Shown here: positions 52,845-62,584 of the stretch, piece after piece
Position numbering within the stretch: position 1 is the first letter of the stretch
Layout of the letters: every line of letters begins with the position of its first letter
Assembly (NCBI RefSeq): GCF_020829595.1
Contig: NZ_JAIVFW010000035.1
Coordinates: 1 to 64,000 of the forward strand
DNA length: 64,000 nucleotides
DNA from: Nostoc sp. CHAB 5844
GTDB taxonomy: Bacteria; Cyanobacteriota; Cyanobacteriia; Cyanobacteriales; Nostocaceae
Reading direction: 5' to 3'
Notes under the pieces: generated by a model
What the model was told of the DNA's origin: nothing
What the model saw: the letters and a program-made list of their open reading frames with translations, nothing else
The model's database searches: none
Translations under genes and position numbers: made by a program

Positions 52845-53050
52845 CAATGTGCTGGGGTTGAAAGCTCTGTTCTCAAGGAACTCGTGCATATGAGTTGCGC
52901 CGCACTCGTTACATTGGTCTTGCCAAAACCCATCTACAACATATTGCCACTGCTGTCGCCATTAATCTCTCCCGGATGTGCGCTTGGTGGTCTCATGTTC
53001 CGCTTGGCAAGACCCTTGTTTCTCGTTTTGCTGCTCTTTTTACCTCTGCT
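52845..53050 (+). pseudogene. C-terminal remnant of an IS1182-like transposase
   Basis: One frame reads SQGTRAYELRRTRYIGLAKT then HLQHIATAVAINLSRMCAWW, the end of DDE_Tnp_1-type IS1182 transposases; AGVE a few codons earlier is in a different frame, so a frameshift is present. No inverted ends found. Confidence 0.65.
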
Positions 53051-53201
53051 TTATCATCTTTCTTCTACCTTTATCTGGGATGTTTGGTTTCACCCTCTCT
53101 TAATTCGCCAACAGTCTCATTACAATTGATAACTACTCAAATATCTTTGTCAGCAATTAACAATTACAGATTCTTTGCAGCCGCCCTCACAATCAACAGT
53201 T

Positions 53202-53591
53202 TCACGCTAGAGTTTCTGGACAGTAACCTAAACCTCGGACAAACTGTTGACGAAATGCTTCAATTTCTTCTCTCTCTGGGCTACCATGAGAGACGATCGC
53301 TACTTGATAGCGGCGCATTACATCTACAGGACACTGGCCGGCTTCCAAACTCCAAAGTGCCATTTGTACCCGCATAGGTGGCTCGTAGCAAATTCCTAAT
53401 TCATTTAGGAAAGCCCGAAAGTCTCCATCTTGTTGGGCTGAGACTTGACCTTTAAGTTTGATCCTAACCACCCAGCCATCAATCTGATGAATCACGGTAA
53501 CGAACGAGACAGGTATCTGGGGTGTGGCGTGCAGATGTTGAACGACCCTCAAAGTTAGACTGGCATTTGCCAGGTAATACAAATATTCCAT
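53202..53591 (-). CDS. Conserved-looking hypothetical protein
   Basis: 129 residues from the ATG at 53591 (MEYLYYLANASLTLRVVQHL); an in-frame TTG at 53615 would add eight residues. A beta-rich N-terminal half (IPVSFVTVIHQIDGWVVRIK) is followed by a helical half ending EEIEAFRQQFVRGLGYCPET. No membrane segment or metal motif. Composition and length look like a real soluble protein; I do not know the family. It lies between an IS remnant and queA. Confidence 0.65.
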   Translation of the reverse strand: MEYLYYLANASLTLRVVQHLHATPQIPVSFVTVIHQIDGWVVRIKLKGQVSAQQDGDFRAFLNELGICYEPPMRVQMALWSLEAGQCPVDVMRRYQVAIVSHGSPEREEIEAFRQQFVRGLGYCPETLA

Positions 53592-53659
53592 GTTGGTGCT
53601 TGGGATCAAAGCCAATCCTACACTTCTATCATCCTCAATAGATCACTTTCTCGGTAGGG

Positions 53660-53700
53660 TAGAAGCCCCCGTCTTGAGATGGGGAGTTTTACCCATATTG
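53660..53700. other. Hairpin resembling an IS200/IS605 end
   Basis: GAAGCCCCCGTCTTGAGATG GGGAGTTTTAC has CCCC/GGGG arms and the GTCTTGAGA loop often seen at the right end of IS200/IS605 elements. No transposase is nearby, so this is a weak remnant call. Confidence 0.35.
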
Positions 53701-53812
53701 ATCAATCATCATTAGGTATTACTTAATGATGTCAGTTTGAAAACTCTATAAATGAAATTGTGTTTTCTTTAGAAAATATCAAATAAACCCGTTCAAAGTA
53801 GCATAACCTTCA

Positions 53813-54967
53813 ATGGAGCCACCAATAACAAAAGAAAATTTTAATAAAGTTACTGATACAGGAGTAGAAGACTTACAGTTAGATTGTTCATTAACTGGGT
53901 ATGACTACGTACTCCCTCCAGAACTAATTGCCCAAAATCCAGCAGTTCCAAGAGATAGTTCTCGGCTATTAGTAGTCAATACCGCCACAGGTAACAATTC
54001 AGCACCACTACACCACATCTTCCGCGATTTACCCGAACTTCTGCGCCCTGGTGATTTGTTAGTGATGAATAATACGAAAGTTATACCCGCAAGACTCTAC
54101 GGCAATAAATCTACCGGAGCAGAAATTGAGGTATTACTCTTAGAAGAACGGCAACATAACTGTTGGTTAGCCTTAGTCAAGCCAGGAAAGCGTTTTAAAT
54201 CAGGCTCAAAAATTATCTTCTCTGGTAAAGGTTTTTCCTCCACTCCCTCTTTAACAGCTACAGTCTTAGAAACTGATGCGGCGACTGGAGGGCGTTTGTT
54301 GCAATTTGATGTGCCACCTGAGAAATCTTTGGTAGAACTGTTAGATAAATTTGGTGAAATTCCTTTACCGCCTTACATCACCACAACAAATGCGGCTGAT
54401 GAACAGTATCAGACAGTCTATGCCGAACAACCAGGTGCGATCGCCGCACCCACTGCTGGGTTACACTTTACTCCAGAATTACTAGCAAAGTTGCGCGATC
54501 GCAATATTCATCAAGCATTTGTGACACTGCATGTTGGTGTCGGCACATTTCGCCCTGTGGAAGTGGAAGATGTCATCAGCCACGAAATGCACGAGGAATG
54601 GATTGAAGTTCCTGCTGCAACAGTAGAACAAATCCGTGCCACAAAAGCTGCTGGTGGTCGAATTATTGCCGTTGGCACAACGGTAGTACGCTCTTTAGAA
54701 GGTGCAGCGCATTCAGGAGAATTACAACCATTTTGTGGTAAGACCAACTTATTTATTTATCCTGGCTACCAATGGCAAGTGGTGGATGGGTTGATTACTA
54801 ATTTTCACCTGCCGCGTTCTAGTTTGCTGATGCTGGTAAGTGCCTTGATTGGCAGACAAAGATTATTAAAAATATACCAAGAAGCGATCGCCTCTCGATA
54901 TCGTTTCTACTCCTTCGGTGATGCCATGCTGATTTTGCCAGCAGCAAATCAAGAAATAAATATTTAA
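53813..54967 (+). CDS. queA: tRNA preQ1(34) S-adenosylmethionine ribosyltransferase-isomerase
   Basis: Makes epoxyqueuosine in tRNA anticodons from preQ1 and SAM. 384 residues. [20 protein letters not shown] is the N-terminal signature, [16 protein letters not shown] the nucleotide-binding region and [16 protein letters not shown] the active-site loop. VGVGTFRPV and [19 protein letters not shown] complete the family set. The ATG at 53813 gives a leader about 20 residues longer than usual; no clearly better start is present. Followed by a perfect hairpin. Confidence 0.96.
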   Translation: MEPPITKENFNKVTDTGVEDLQLDCSLTGYDYVLPPELIAQNPAVPRDSSRLLVVNTATGNNSAPLHHIFRDLPELLRPGDLLVMNNTKVIPARLYGNKSTGAEIEVLLLEERQHNCWLALVKPGKRFKSGSKIIFSGKGFSSTPSLTATVLETDAATGGRLLQFDVPPEKSLVELLDKFGEIPLPPYITTTNAADEQYQTVYAEQPGAIAAPTAGLHFTPELLAKLRDRNIHQAFVTLHVGVGTFRPVEVEDVISHEMHEEWIEVPAATVEQIRATKAAGGRIIAVGTTVVRSLEGAAHSGELQPFCGKTNLFIYPGYQWQVVDGLITNFHLPRSSLLMLVSALIGRQRLLKIYQEAIASRYRFYSFGDAMLILPAANQEINI

Positions 54968-55000
54968 AAGAAGTCCTGGTTAGAGCAACCAGGACTTCTT
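54968..55000 (+). terminator. Perfect hairpin after queA
   Basis: Arms AAGAAGTCCTGGTT / AACCAGGACTTCTT with a 5-base loop, directly after the stop. Lacks a T-run on this strand. Confidence 0.7.
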
Positions 55001-55059
55001 GGTAAATCTATTCAATATATTCTATAGGTTTATTGAGTGAAATTCTTAAACAGTCAAAA

Positions 55060-55272
55060 CTACAGGTTTGTTAGCCAACCAATCAAGCTATGTCCGGTAA
55101 TTACTTCTACAGCGATGATTGAGACAAAACCAATCATTGCCAAACGTCCATTGAGTTTCTCTGCGTACTCGGTAAAACCAACTCTTGGGGTTTCCTCTAC
55201 ATAAACTTTTGGCTCAATTGCATAGTTGTTGAGTTGACCGAATTCGTTCATGGTAAAGCCTTTGCTTGTCAT
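55060..55272 (-). CDS. High-light-inducible protein (HLIP)
   Basis: 70 residues with one membrane helix carrying the chlorophyll-binding motif [12 protein letters not shown] of the CAB/ELIP/HLIP family. Such proteins dimerise in the thylakoid membrane, bind chlorophyll and carotenoid, and protect photosystem assembly under light stress. Met8 ([11 protein letters not shown]) may be the true start. Leftward, convergent with queA. Confidence 0.93.
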   Translation of the reverse strand: MTSKGFTMNEFGQLNNYAIEPKVYVEETPRVGFTEYAEKLNGRLAMIGFVSIIAVEVITGHSLIGWLTNL

Positions 55273-55559
55273 GTCTCTTTCTCCTTGCCTGTTTATGTAA
55301 CTAAATATAACGTGATGTAAATATTATTTACAAGTACTTGACAAAATCAATTAATAGGGTAAACGAACTAAATCAGGTAGTAAATACCGTATCATTGATG
55401 CTGCCTAACACAAATAGTTGATAGTCACGGACTATCGTGATTGCACAAACAGTGAATACATCTTGTCGGCTGTATCTTTTTCATGTTGCATTTTTAATTT
55501 TTCCTGGCGTAGTGGGTACTCTGACTTATAGGAACTCACTACAAATACAGGCGGTATTT

Positions 55560-56693
55560 ATGTATAAACAGCATCAAATTCGTCAGTGGTATTGCTGCTT
55601 TTCTAGCGTGGCGTTTCACCAAGTTATCAATTGGCGGAAGTCGCAGCTGAGAATTATCTCAGCTGCCTCGGCGTTTTTGGTGTTGGCTGCACCATCCGTC
55701 ATAAATTTACCAGGAAGCAGGTTATTGGCAGAGAATGTCATCTCTCAAGATTTGGATGCAGCTATTCTTTACCAAAAAGGAGTTACACTCTATAACCGTA
55801 AAGATTTAGCAGGTGCAGAATCTGCTTTTCGTCAAGCATTAGAACATGACCCTAGTATTGGCATGGCCAGGAATTACTTGGGAAATATTCTTTTAAGACA
55901 AAATCGCCTAGATTCAGCCGTCCAAGAATATGGCGAGGCGATTAGAATGAATCCTAATCAGAGTGAGGTTTATTACAACTTAGGGTTGGCGTTACATCGA
56001 CAAGGACAGAAGGAAGCGGCAGTTACGGCTTATCGCCAAGCCTTAGTGATTGAGCCAACAATGGCAGCCGCCCAGTACAACTTGGGTGTGGCACTATATG
56101 ATCTAGGACAACCGCAAGAAGCGATCGCCGCATATCAGCAAGCAGCTAATCTTGATAGCAGTAATGTGAGTACATTCTTTAACCTGGCGATCGCGTTGCA
56201 AGAACAAGGACAATTAGAACCAGCGATCGCAGCTTATCGCCAAGTTATCCAACTAGATCCGAAAAATACCATCGCCTACAATAACATGGCTGGTTTGCTG
56301 GTAGTTCAAGGTCAGACTGCTGAGGCGATTTCTGTTTATAAGCAAGCAATTCGCCAAAACTCTAAAGATGCCACAGCCTACCATAACTTGGGCATAACTT
56401 TATACAATCAAGGCGAACTCAAGAAAGCCAATGAAGCCTTGAAACGTGCGCGGAATAACTACCGCGAACAAGGTAACACTGAACAAACTGCGAAAGTTGA
56501 ACAATTAATGGAGCAAATTGTCCAAAAAATTGCTCAACAGAAATTACAAGAACAACAGCAACGTCAAGCTGGTAAAACCCCCGCACCTGCCGAGAACGTG
56601 GCGACACCAGAACAACCTACTCCAGCAACTCCAGAGGAAACGCCAGCTAAACCAGGAGATGTGCCGGTTTCTCTGGAGCAATCAACTAAGTAA
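55560..56693 (+). CDS. TPR-repeat protein, probably exported
   Basis: About 377 residues from the ATG at 55560 (MYKQHQIRQWYCC); the open frame extends to 55437 but the added residues look non-coding. A hydrophobic signal or anchor (IISAASAFLVLAAPSVINL) precedes about seven TPRs (for example YNLGLALHRQGQKEAAVTAY and YNNMAGLLVVQGQTAEAISV). The C-terminus is Pro/Ala/Glu-rich and disordered. Scaffold role inferred; partner unknown. Confidence 0.85.
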   Translation: MYKQHQIRQWYCCFSSVAFHQVINWRKSQLRIISAASAFLVLAAPSVINLPGSRLLAENVISQDLDAAILYQKGVTLYNRKDLAGAESAFRQALEHDPSIGMARNYLGNILLRQNRLDSAVQEYGEAIRMNPNQSEVYYNLGLALHRQGQKEAAVTAYRQALVIEPTMAAAQYNLGVALYDLGQPQEAIAAYQQAANLDSSNVSTFFNLAIALQEQGQLEPAIAAYRQVIQLDPKNTIAYNNMAGLLVVQGQTAEAISVYKQAIRQNSKDATAYHNLGITLYNQGELKKANEALKRARNNYREQGNTEQTAKVEQLMEQIVQKIAQQKLQEQQQRQAGKTPAPAENVATPEQPTPATPEETPAKPGDVPVSLEQSTK

Positions 56694-56712
56694 ATTTGTT
56701 TGTAGGGTAGAG

Positions 56713-56741
56713 GTAGAGACGTAGCAATGCTACGTCTCTAC
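56713..56741. terminator. Bidirectional hairpin between convergent genes
   Basis: Perfect 13-bp arms GTAGAGACGTAGC / GCTACGTCTCTAC with a 3-base loop, between the TPR gene and the FemAB-like gene. Confidence 0.75.
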
Positions 56742-56743
56742 TA

Positions 56744-57931
56744 CTATTTATCATGGACTTTCTGACTAAATGGTATTTCGGCATTAATCTTCTCAATTTC
56801 GCGCTGTTCTAGTTGATTTACTTCTCGAATATAAGGAAGTAAAATTTGCGCTAAACGCTGGTTGTAAAAGCGATGCAGGCTGTAATTAGGTGCAGCCGGA
56901 AACCCACGCCGTTTTTTGTGCCGTCCACCAGCGCCGGGATCGAAGATTTGGATATTATTTGCGATCGCCCACTGGATTGGTGTGTAATAGCAAGCATCAA
57001 AATGCAAGCAATCGATTTCTTGAAAACTACCCCAATAGCGCCCATATAATCTATCGCCTTTATAAAGACAAAAAGACATACCCACAGGATGAGGATTGTC
57101 TTGTTCGCTATAAGCGGCAAAAAACACCACCCGATGGCGATAATCGGCGTGTAGCTGTTCAAAAAATTGTTTTGTTAAGTACTTGCTGCCCCACCAGCCA
57201 AACTTATCACATGTATCGGCGTAGAATTGATACATTAACGAAAACAAAGATTTGGGAATTTCATCACCAGTCAGTGGTTGGAGTCGTAAACCAGCTTTCT
57301 CTACAGCTTGGCGTTCCCGCTTAATATTCCGGCGCTGGTTGGCGTTGAAAACTGCTAAGTAGTCATCAAAAGTATTAAATCCGAGATTTTCCCAAATGTA
57401 GCTGTGGTGCAACCAAGGACTAAAGCCATTGCGTTCTAGAACTGGTTGCCATTCGGGATCAACGTAGAGAAAGTGACACCCAGAAATCTGATATTTGGTG
57501 CAGAAAGAGTCAATTTCATGCACCATCATGGCTGTGATTACATCTTCATCTTCTCCTGGCGCAATTAAGAACCGATAACCTTCAGCTGGAGTAAATGGAG
57601 CCATACCCAATAATTTGGGATAGTATTGTACACCGATGCGATCGGCTAATTCTGCCCACTGATGATCGAACACAAATTCGCCATAACTATGTCCTTTTAA
57701 ATATAAAGGCGCAGCTGCAATTAAGGTTCTGTCTCGCCACAGCGTTAAGTGATTTGGCAACCAGCCAGTTTTGTCTGTAGCACTGTGAGAAGTTTCCAGA
57801 TTTTTTAACCATTGCCACTCTAAAAATGGAGTCTTCAAGGGCAGTGCTAAAGTATCCCAGGCACTTTGGGGGACTTCGGCGATTTTACTAATCCAAGCAA
57901 CAGAATAGCGCGGCTTAATTTGTTCCACCAT
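56744..57931 (-). CDS. FemAB-like/GNAT acyltransferase (PF04339-type)
   Basis: 395 residues matching the peptidogalycan biosynthesis/recognition family: TPFLEWQWLKNLETS near the start, FNANQRRNIKRERQAVEKAG in the middle, then LYGRYWGSFQEIDCLHFDAC YYTPIQWAI and FDPGAGGRHKKRRGFPA towards the end. The fold is GNAT-like, but the acceptor is unknown; aminoacyl or acyl transfer is inferred from the fold. Cytosolic. Convergent with the TPR gene. Confidence 0.88.
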   Translation of the reverse strand: MVEQIKPRYSVAWISKIAEVPQSAWDTLALPLKTPFLEWQWLKNLETSHSATDKTGWLPNHLTLWRDRTLIAAAPLYLKGHSYGEFVFDHQWAELADRIGVQYYPKLLGMAPFTPAEGYRFLIAPGEDEDVITAMMVHEIDSFCTKYQISGCHFLYVDPEWQPVLERNGFSPWLHHSYIWENLGFNTFDDYLAVFNANQRRNIKRERQAVEKAGLRLQPLTGDEIPKSLFSLMYQFYADTCDKFGWWGSKYLTKQFFEQLHADYRHRVVFFAAYSEQDNPHPVGMSFCLYKGDRLYGRYWGSFQEIDCLHFDACYYTPIQWAIANNIQIFDPGAGGRHKKRRGFPAAPNYSLHRFYNQRLAQILLPYIREVNQLEQREIEKINAEIPFSQKVHDK

Positions 57932-58027
57932 CTTTTTAGAAGATTAGGATAAAGGCTGAAGTATAAAGTATGAAATTGATTATCACATCTCACACTTTAG
58001 CTTAAACCGCAGTGCATCCCAAGTCTT

Positions 58028-58318
58028 TTAGTTTTCACTTGATAATGGAGAGCAATAAATTTGTTTTATGCTATCAGTTTTAAGCATCAAGCAATTATTG
58101 CTAAAAGTAGCTGTATTTAATTTGCTTTGATTTAGCTGAATATTGCTGAATGTCATAAACAATTTTATTAATAATCCTGCCGAGAAAGTAACAAATATTA
58201 TAAATAAAATATTTGTTATTTTTATTCCAAGGGAACTAGATTCAGTATCTACTGATTTTGATTGAATACAGACCAATTTTGGTGACCAGAAGTGGTCATC
58301 AAAATCATAGTAACTCAT
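58028..58318 (-). CDS. Small single-pass membrane protein
   Basis: 96 residues: an acidic, aromatic N-terminus (MSYYDFDDHFWSPKLVC), one membrane helix (ITNILFIIFVTFSAGLLIKL) and an extracytoplasmic tail with two cysteines (NNCLMLK, IYCSPLSS) that might pair. AAGGAGAATAGCG before the ATG is a good ribosome site. No family recognised. Confidence 0.6.
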   Translation of the reverse strand: MSYYDFDDHFWSPKLVCIQSKSVDTESSSLGIKITNILFIIFVTFSAGLLIKLFMTFSNIQLNQSKLNTATFSNNCLMLKTDSIKQIYCSPLSSEN

Positions 58319-58858
58319 TCGCTATTCTCCTTTATTAAGGCTTTTAAGGTCAGATAAGAATACATCAGTCAGTTGCTGGAATTCTCAATTAAAGTCATAA
58401 TCAGTGGCTCAATATGCGCTAAGACACCCCACTAAATGAAAAATTTAGTAGTCATAAATTGTTAGCTGTAATTCTTCGCCATACCAATTTCTTCATAATT
58501 CAAAATTCTGAATTACGAATTATTCACTTATCTGCAACTTTACAATCAGCTAAATTTGTTGGTTCTGGCAGATAGATTCTGAACTTTATTTTGAGAAATA
58601 CTTAAGTAGTTAAGCTTTATGATTACTTAGGTAGATGCATAACTACATCAGTAATTATCAGGATATTGCGTAAATCTAGAAAAATTTGGCAGATGAACAT
58701 TAGATTCATCTTGTAACTAGAGAGAAGAACAGGAGAAAGAAATAATTTTTAACAATAAAGCATTGCAGATGTCAGCTGCTAAGATTAACAAATTTGCCTG
58801 AAGTGAAGTACGTAGACAGGAAGCCGACCTCACTTGTCAGGATGCAGGTAGTTCACTC
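58319..58858. other. 540-bp gene-free stretch
   Basis: AT-rich. A palindrome-like AATTCTGAATTACGAATTATT segment is near 58503-58524. No ORF, tRNA or riboswitch recognised. Confidence 0.5.
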
Positions 58859-59545
58859 TTATGTTCGTTGTACCTGATAGTGTAGAAAGACTTCTTGCTC
58901 AACTTGTTCAACTTCCAGAAGTTTGAGGCGAGGAGCCAGTTTAGCTAAAAATCCCTGTCCTTCTACTGGTGTGGGTGCGGTAGCACCGCCTAAAATCAAT
59001 GGGCAGATGGTAAGCCAGAATTCATCTATTAAATTCGAGTTCACCATAGAAGCTACTAATTGACCGCCACCTAAGACTGCTAGGCGTGTTATATGTATAG
59101 ATGCGAGATGTTGCAAAGCAGCAGCAGTGTCAACTTTTCCTGTAGAGGTTTCAAACACTAAAATCTGTTCAAATTCTGAGCGTCCTTGCCAAACACCTGC
59201 TCCTCTTGTTGTTGTCAGCAACCAACGTGGGATTGGCTGTTTGAAAAACTTGATTTCCGGATTAAAATCCGCAGAGTGTGTAATGACTATATGAACCGGC
59301 TGGGGGGATTTACCCTCTTTTATTCGATGTTGCAGCAGTGTTGGATGTGATACGGTAAGTGTTGTACCGTAAGCACGGAGTGTGCCAGCACTTAATAGAA
59401 CGGCATCAGAAGCAGCGATTTGTTTTTCTAGGTGTGCTTGATCGGCTCCTGAGCCAAATCGAGCAGGCGATCGCCTGAAATCTGCTATTTTGCCGTCTGC
59501 ACTCATTGCCAAAACTACTGTGGTATGAGGACGATGTTGCGCCAT
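58859..59545 (-). CDS. RibD C-terminal-domain reductase
   Basis: 228 residues of the dihydrofolate-reductase-like RibD_C fold. VVLAMSADGKIADFRRSPAR is the N-terminal substrate loop, DAVLLSAGTLRAYGTTLTVS the nucleotide-binding segment, LAVLGGGQLVASMVNSNLID the GGG loop and LTICPLILGGATAPTPVEG the C-terminal signature. It lacks the deaminase half, so it is either the reductase of riboflavin synthesis (5-amino-6-ribosylamino pyrimidinone phosphate) or a paralogue. No other rib genes are adjacent. Confidence 0.88.
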   Translation of the reverse strand: MAQHRPHTTVVLAMSADGKIADFRRSPARFGSGADQAHLEKQIAASDAVLLSAGTLRAYGTTLTVSHPTLLQHRIKEGKSPQPVHIVITHSADFNPEIKFFKQPIPRWLLTTTRGAGVWQGRSEFEQILVFETSTGKVDTAAALQHLASIHITRLAVLGGGQLVASMVNSNLIDEFWLTICPLILGGATAPTPVEGQGFLAKLAPRLKLLEVEQVEQEVFLHYQVQRT

Positions 59546-59825
59546 TGGGTTGGTTTGATAGTCTGAATGTTTTCCTTGCTAGTGTGTTGATTGTCAAAAA
59601 ATCTCTCTCCAGCAAGCTACTGTTTACCAATTTCATCACTTAATCTTTATGCAACATATAACCCACAAGAGTTTTGGTATACCGTATTTCTTTTTGTGCT
59701 TTTATTGTTTGATACTGTTAGGGGTTGTTAATACAACTTTGGCAACGTAACAACATGTCTCATTTGGCTAATCTAATTGCATATCGTTTGCTGTTGTGGT
59801 TTGCAGATGTGAAGTGAGACACGCG

Positions 59826-61832
59826 ATGGCTAAGTTCCGTCAATCGTCATTTAGACGTATTTTAGTAACAAGAATTTTACTGCTGTTTGTCCCAGTGTTA
59901 CTATTGGGGGAAATTGTTGCTCTCAATAAAGCACGTTCTAGCCTGCTGAACACTGCGCGTCAAAATCTCACAGAAAGTGCTGTTCTCAAAGGTGAAAAAA
60001 TAGTTAATGCGATCGCTACTCTCAAAACCAGTTTATTAATTGCCAGTCAAACATTGGTGGTGCGATCGGGTTCGGAGGTTGAAGTACAAGCATTTCTCAA
60101 CCAAGTAGCACAAGACGTACCAACTTACGTTGAATGTTTACAATTAGCCAATCTGCAAAACGGCAACATCATTGCTAGTACTTGTGGCGACAAAGCAATT
60201 AGAGAAGCGAAATTGCCTTTCTTGGCTGGAAATGAAGTTGAAATCAAAGCAGTACTACCACCAAAAGCAGGTACAACTGGTCAAAGAAACACAGAAAATC
60301 AACTGCAAATGGTACTATCTGCCCCAGTTTACAGTCAAAGTGGGCAATTAAAGTATGTTTTAAGTATGCAGTCGGTACTGTACAAGCACAGCACAAATCA
60401 TCCCGGTTCACTTACAGGTTCCACACTGGTAATTGCCGAAGATGGCACAATCCTCGCACACCCAATCCCAGAACGGATCAGCAGTAATATTCAAGAATAC
60501 CCTGATGCTGACCGACTGCAAAGTATTATCAAAAATGCCATGACAGGGCAAAGTAATTCTGTCAACTTATCTTTTCAAGAAGGTAAAGAATTAGTCGCTG
60601 GCTATAGTGTAATTAGCAATCCGATCGCTAAAAAGCCACAAAAATGGATCATTTTAGCTGTGACTAGTGTAGATAATGCGCTGTTTGGTTTAGAGGAAAT
60701 TAAACTTATCTTAATTGTGTTGACAGTTGGTTTAATTGGTGCAAGTTTATTGGCATCGTTATACTTGGCTCCTTATTTGGCAGCGCCTGTAGAAGAACTG
60801 CGCGACTATGTGCTGAATATTCACAGTCATCATGCTGCCCAAACAGTACCGCAGAACTTCAAAATCCGCGAGTTTAACCAACTAGCACAAGCGATTGAGC
60901 AAATGTTTGACAGGCTCAAAGCCTGGGCTGAAGAACTAGAAATCGCTTGGAAAGAAGCAAAAACTGCCAACCAAATCAAAAGTCAGTTTTTGGCGACAAC
61001 TTCTCATGAGTTGCGTAACCCACTGAATATCATTATCAATTGTGTGCGCCTAGTTAGAGAAGATATGTGCGATAATCGCGAAGAAGAAATAGAGTTTCTC
61101 AAACGCGCTGATGAAACCGCCATCCACTTGCTAGGCATTATTAATGATTTACTAGATATTTCTAAAATTGAAGCAGGCAAACTCTCAGTCGTTTCTGTAC
61201 CAATGGATCTGCGACAAACGCTGTTGGAGGTAATTAATATCCAATCAGTGACTGTGCAACAAAAAGGTTTACAGTTGAAAACAACTTTAGGTGATGAGCC
61301 GATTCCGGTGAAGGCAGATGCAGCAAAACTACGGCAGGTATTAATTAATATTATTGGTAATGCTACTAAGTTTACTGATGAAGGCAGTATTGCGATCGCT
61401 ACCACAATTGAACATGACAATGGCAATTCTCAAGTAACTATTTCTGTAACAGACACAGGTTTAGGCATTGAACCTGCCCAACAACATAAATTATTTCGCC
61501 CCTTTGTAAGAGTAGATGCTAGTTCTACACGTAAGTTTGATGGTACAGGATTGGGACTAGCAATTTCTCGCAATTTAATTGAACTCATGGGCGGTAACAT
61601 TTCTCTAGAAAGTGCTGGGATAAATCAAGGCACAACTGTGAAAATTACTTTGCCCATCATTGATACTTCAAATTTGAATGCTTCAATAGATAAAGAGAAT
61701 TTGGAAACTTTAAAAGTTATCTCTGAAGATGAGAAAATCTCAGAGGTAAACCCATACCCTCATACTCAAGAAGCGAAGTCTAACGCAGAAAATTATCTAC
61801 TGCCATTAGTAGAAAAAATCTTCAAAAGTTGA
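59826..61832 (+). CDS. Cache-type transmembrane histidine kinase
   Basis: About 668 residues from the ATG at 59826; an earlier in-frame start adds ten residues. A membrane helix (ILVTRILLLFVPVLLLGEIV) leads to an extracytoplasmic dCache-like sensor (about 35-290), then a second helix (LILIVLTVGLIGASLLASLY) and a HAMP-like linker. The phospho-His is in TTSHELRNPLNIIIN; the ATPase shows NIIGNATKFT, DTGLGI and GTGLGLAISRNLIEL. It ends with an acidic 50-residue tail and has no receiver. The ligand is unknown and no regulator is adjacent; one of the stand-alone receivers at 15.9 or 20.1 kb could be a partner. Confidence 0.92.
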   Translation: MAKFRQSSFRRILVTRILLLFVPVLLLGEIVALNKARSSLLNTARQNLTESAVLKGEKIVNAIATLKTSLLIASQTLVVRSGSEVEVQAFLNQVAQDVPTYVECLQLANLQNGNIIASTCGDKAIREAKLPFLAGNEVEIKAVLPPKAGTTGQRNTENQLQMVLSAPVYSQSGQLKYVLSMQSVLYKHSTNHPGSLTGSTLVIAEDGTILAHPIPERISSNIQEYPDADRLQSIIKNAMTGQSNSVNLSFQEGKELVAGYSVISNPIAKKPQKWIILAVTSVDNALFGLEEIKLILIVLTVGLIGASLLASLYLAPYLAAPVEELRDYVLNIHSHHAAQTVPQNFKIREFNQLAQAIEQMFDRLKAWAEELEIAWKEAKTANQIKSQFLATTSHELRNPLNIIINCVRLVREDMCDNREEEIEFLKRADETAIHLLGIINDLLDISKIEAGKLSVVSVPMDLRQTLLEVINIQSVTVQQKGLQLKTTLGDEPIPVKADAAKLRQVLINIIGNATKFTDEGSIAIATTIEHDNGNSQVTISVTDTGLGIEPAQQHKLFRPFVRVDASSTRKFDGTGLGLAISRNLIELMGGNISLESAGINQGTTVKITLPIIDTSNLNASIDKENLETLKVISEDEKISEVNPYPHTQEAKSNAENYLLPLVEKIFKS

Positions 61833-61964
61833 ATGGCAATTTCTACACTGTCAAGAATCTGCTTAACCAGTTGTTCTATTTTTCTTAACCTTGAGAGACG
61901 ACTTCAAAGTTTATTTAAGTGATGTTGCCACAACATTTACTTTTGAGCTTTGGAGCTTAGTCTG

Positions 61965-62522
61965 ATGAAATTAACCAAAAACTTAGGCATGGCTAGTTTT
62001 GCTCTTGCCTTATCTTTGGCTGCTGTTGAAGTTAAGCCGACACAGGCTGCTGTATTTAATTACAATTTCACTGCTAATGTGACATCTGGAGCTAACCAAG
62101 GTCAATACTTTGGTTCTTTGAGATATGATGACACCAATTTAAATGGTGTAGGTGAAGAAAACCTCAACGTTAGCAATGGATTATTATCTGTTGTGTTTGA
62201 TTATTTAGGAACTCGATACACAGCAGTTGATGATTTTGACTACGAAGCAGGAATCGCACCTGTAGTTAGCTTTAACGATGGTAATCTTGTCGGACTCAGC
62301 TACTTAGTAGAAGATCAGTTTTTTATTGGTGGTGATGTAAATACGCCATCAACTGGCGGAAATCGATTTTATAGTATTGTGAGTGCTGACTTGTTATCTA
62401 CTACAGAACAAGGTACAGTTAGTTACACTAAAGTTCCAGAACCTATGGCTATTTTTGGGACAGCGATCGCTACAGCTACCGGATTTTGGGTAAGTCGCAA
62501 GAAAAAAGCATCCGCAGCATAA
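61965..62522 (+). CDS. PEP-CTERM sorted exported protein
   Basis: About 185 residues from the ATG at 61965 (MKLTKNLGMASFALALSLAA). A signal peptide is followed by a beta-rich, Asn/Gly/Asp-rich domain. The C-terminus has VPEP, a hydrophobic stretch (MAIFGTAIATATGFWV) and a basic end (SRKKKASAA), the three-part PEP-CTERM sorting signal recognised by exosortase. Probably processed and released to the surface or matrix. No exosortase gene is in the window. Confidence 0.85.
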   Translation: MKLTKNLGMASFALALSLAAVEVKPTQAAVFNYNFTANVTSGANQGQYFGSLRYDDTNLNGVGEENLNVSNGLLSVVFDYLGTRYTAVDDFDYEAGIAPVVSFNDGNLVGLSYLVEDQFFIGGDVNTPSTGGNRFYSIVSADLLSTTEQGTVSYTKVPEPMAIFGTAIATATGFWVSRKKKASAA

Positions 62523-62526
62523 CAAT

Positions 62527-62558
62527 AGTAGGGTGGACATGATCATGCCCACTCTACT
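62527..62558. terminator. Near-perfect palindrome between convergent genes
   Basis: AGTAGGGTGGACATGA and its near complement (two mismatches) form a stem with no separate loop, between the PEP-CTERM gene and the PhoX gene. Confidence 0.6.
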
Positions 62559-62584
62559 GCTGAATTCTAACTCCTAAATTCTAT

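Noticed and set aside
53051-53377. Extension of the IS1182-remnant frame to 53377
   Set aside because: Similarity stops near 53050; the rest is the antisense of the gene at 53202-53591.
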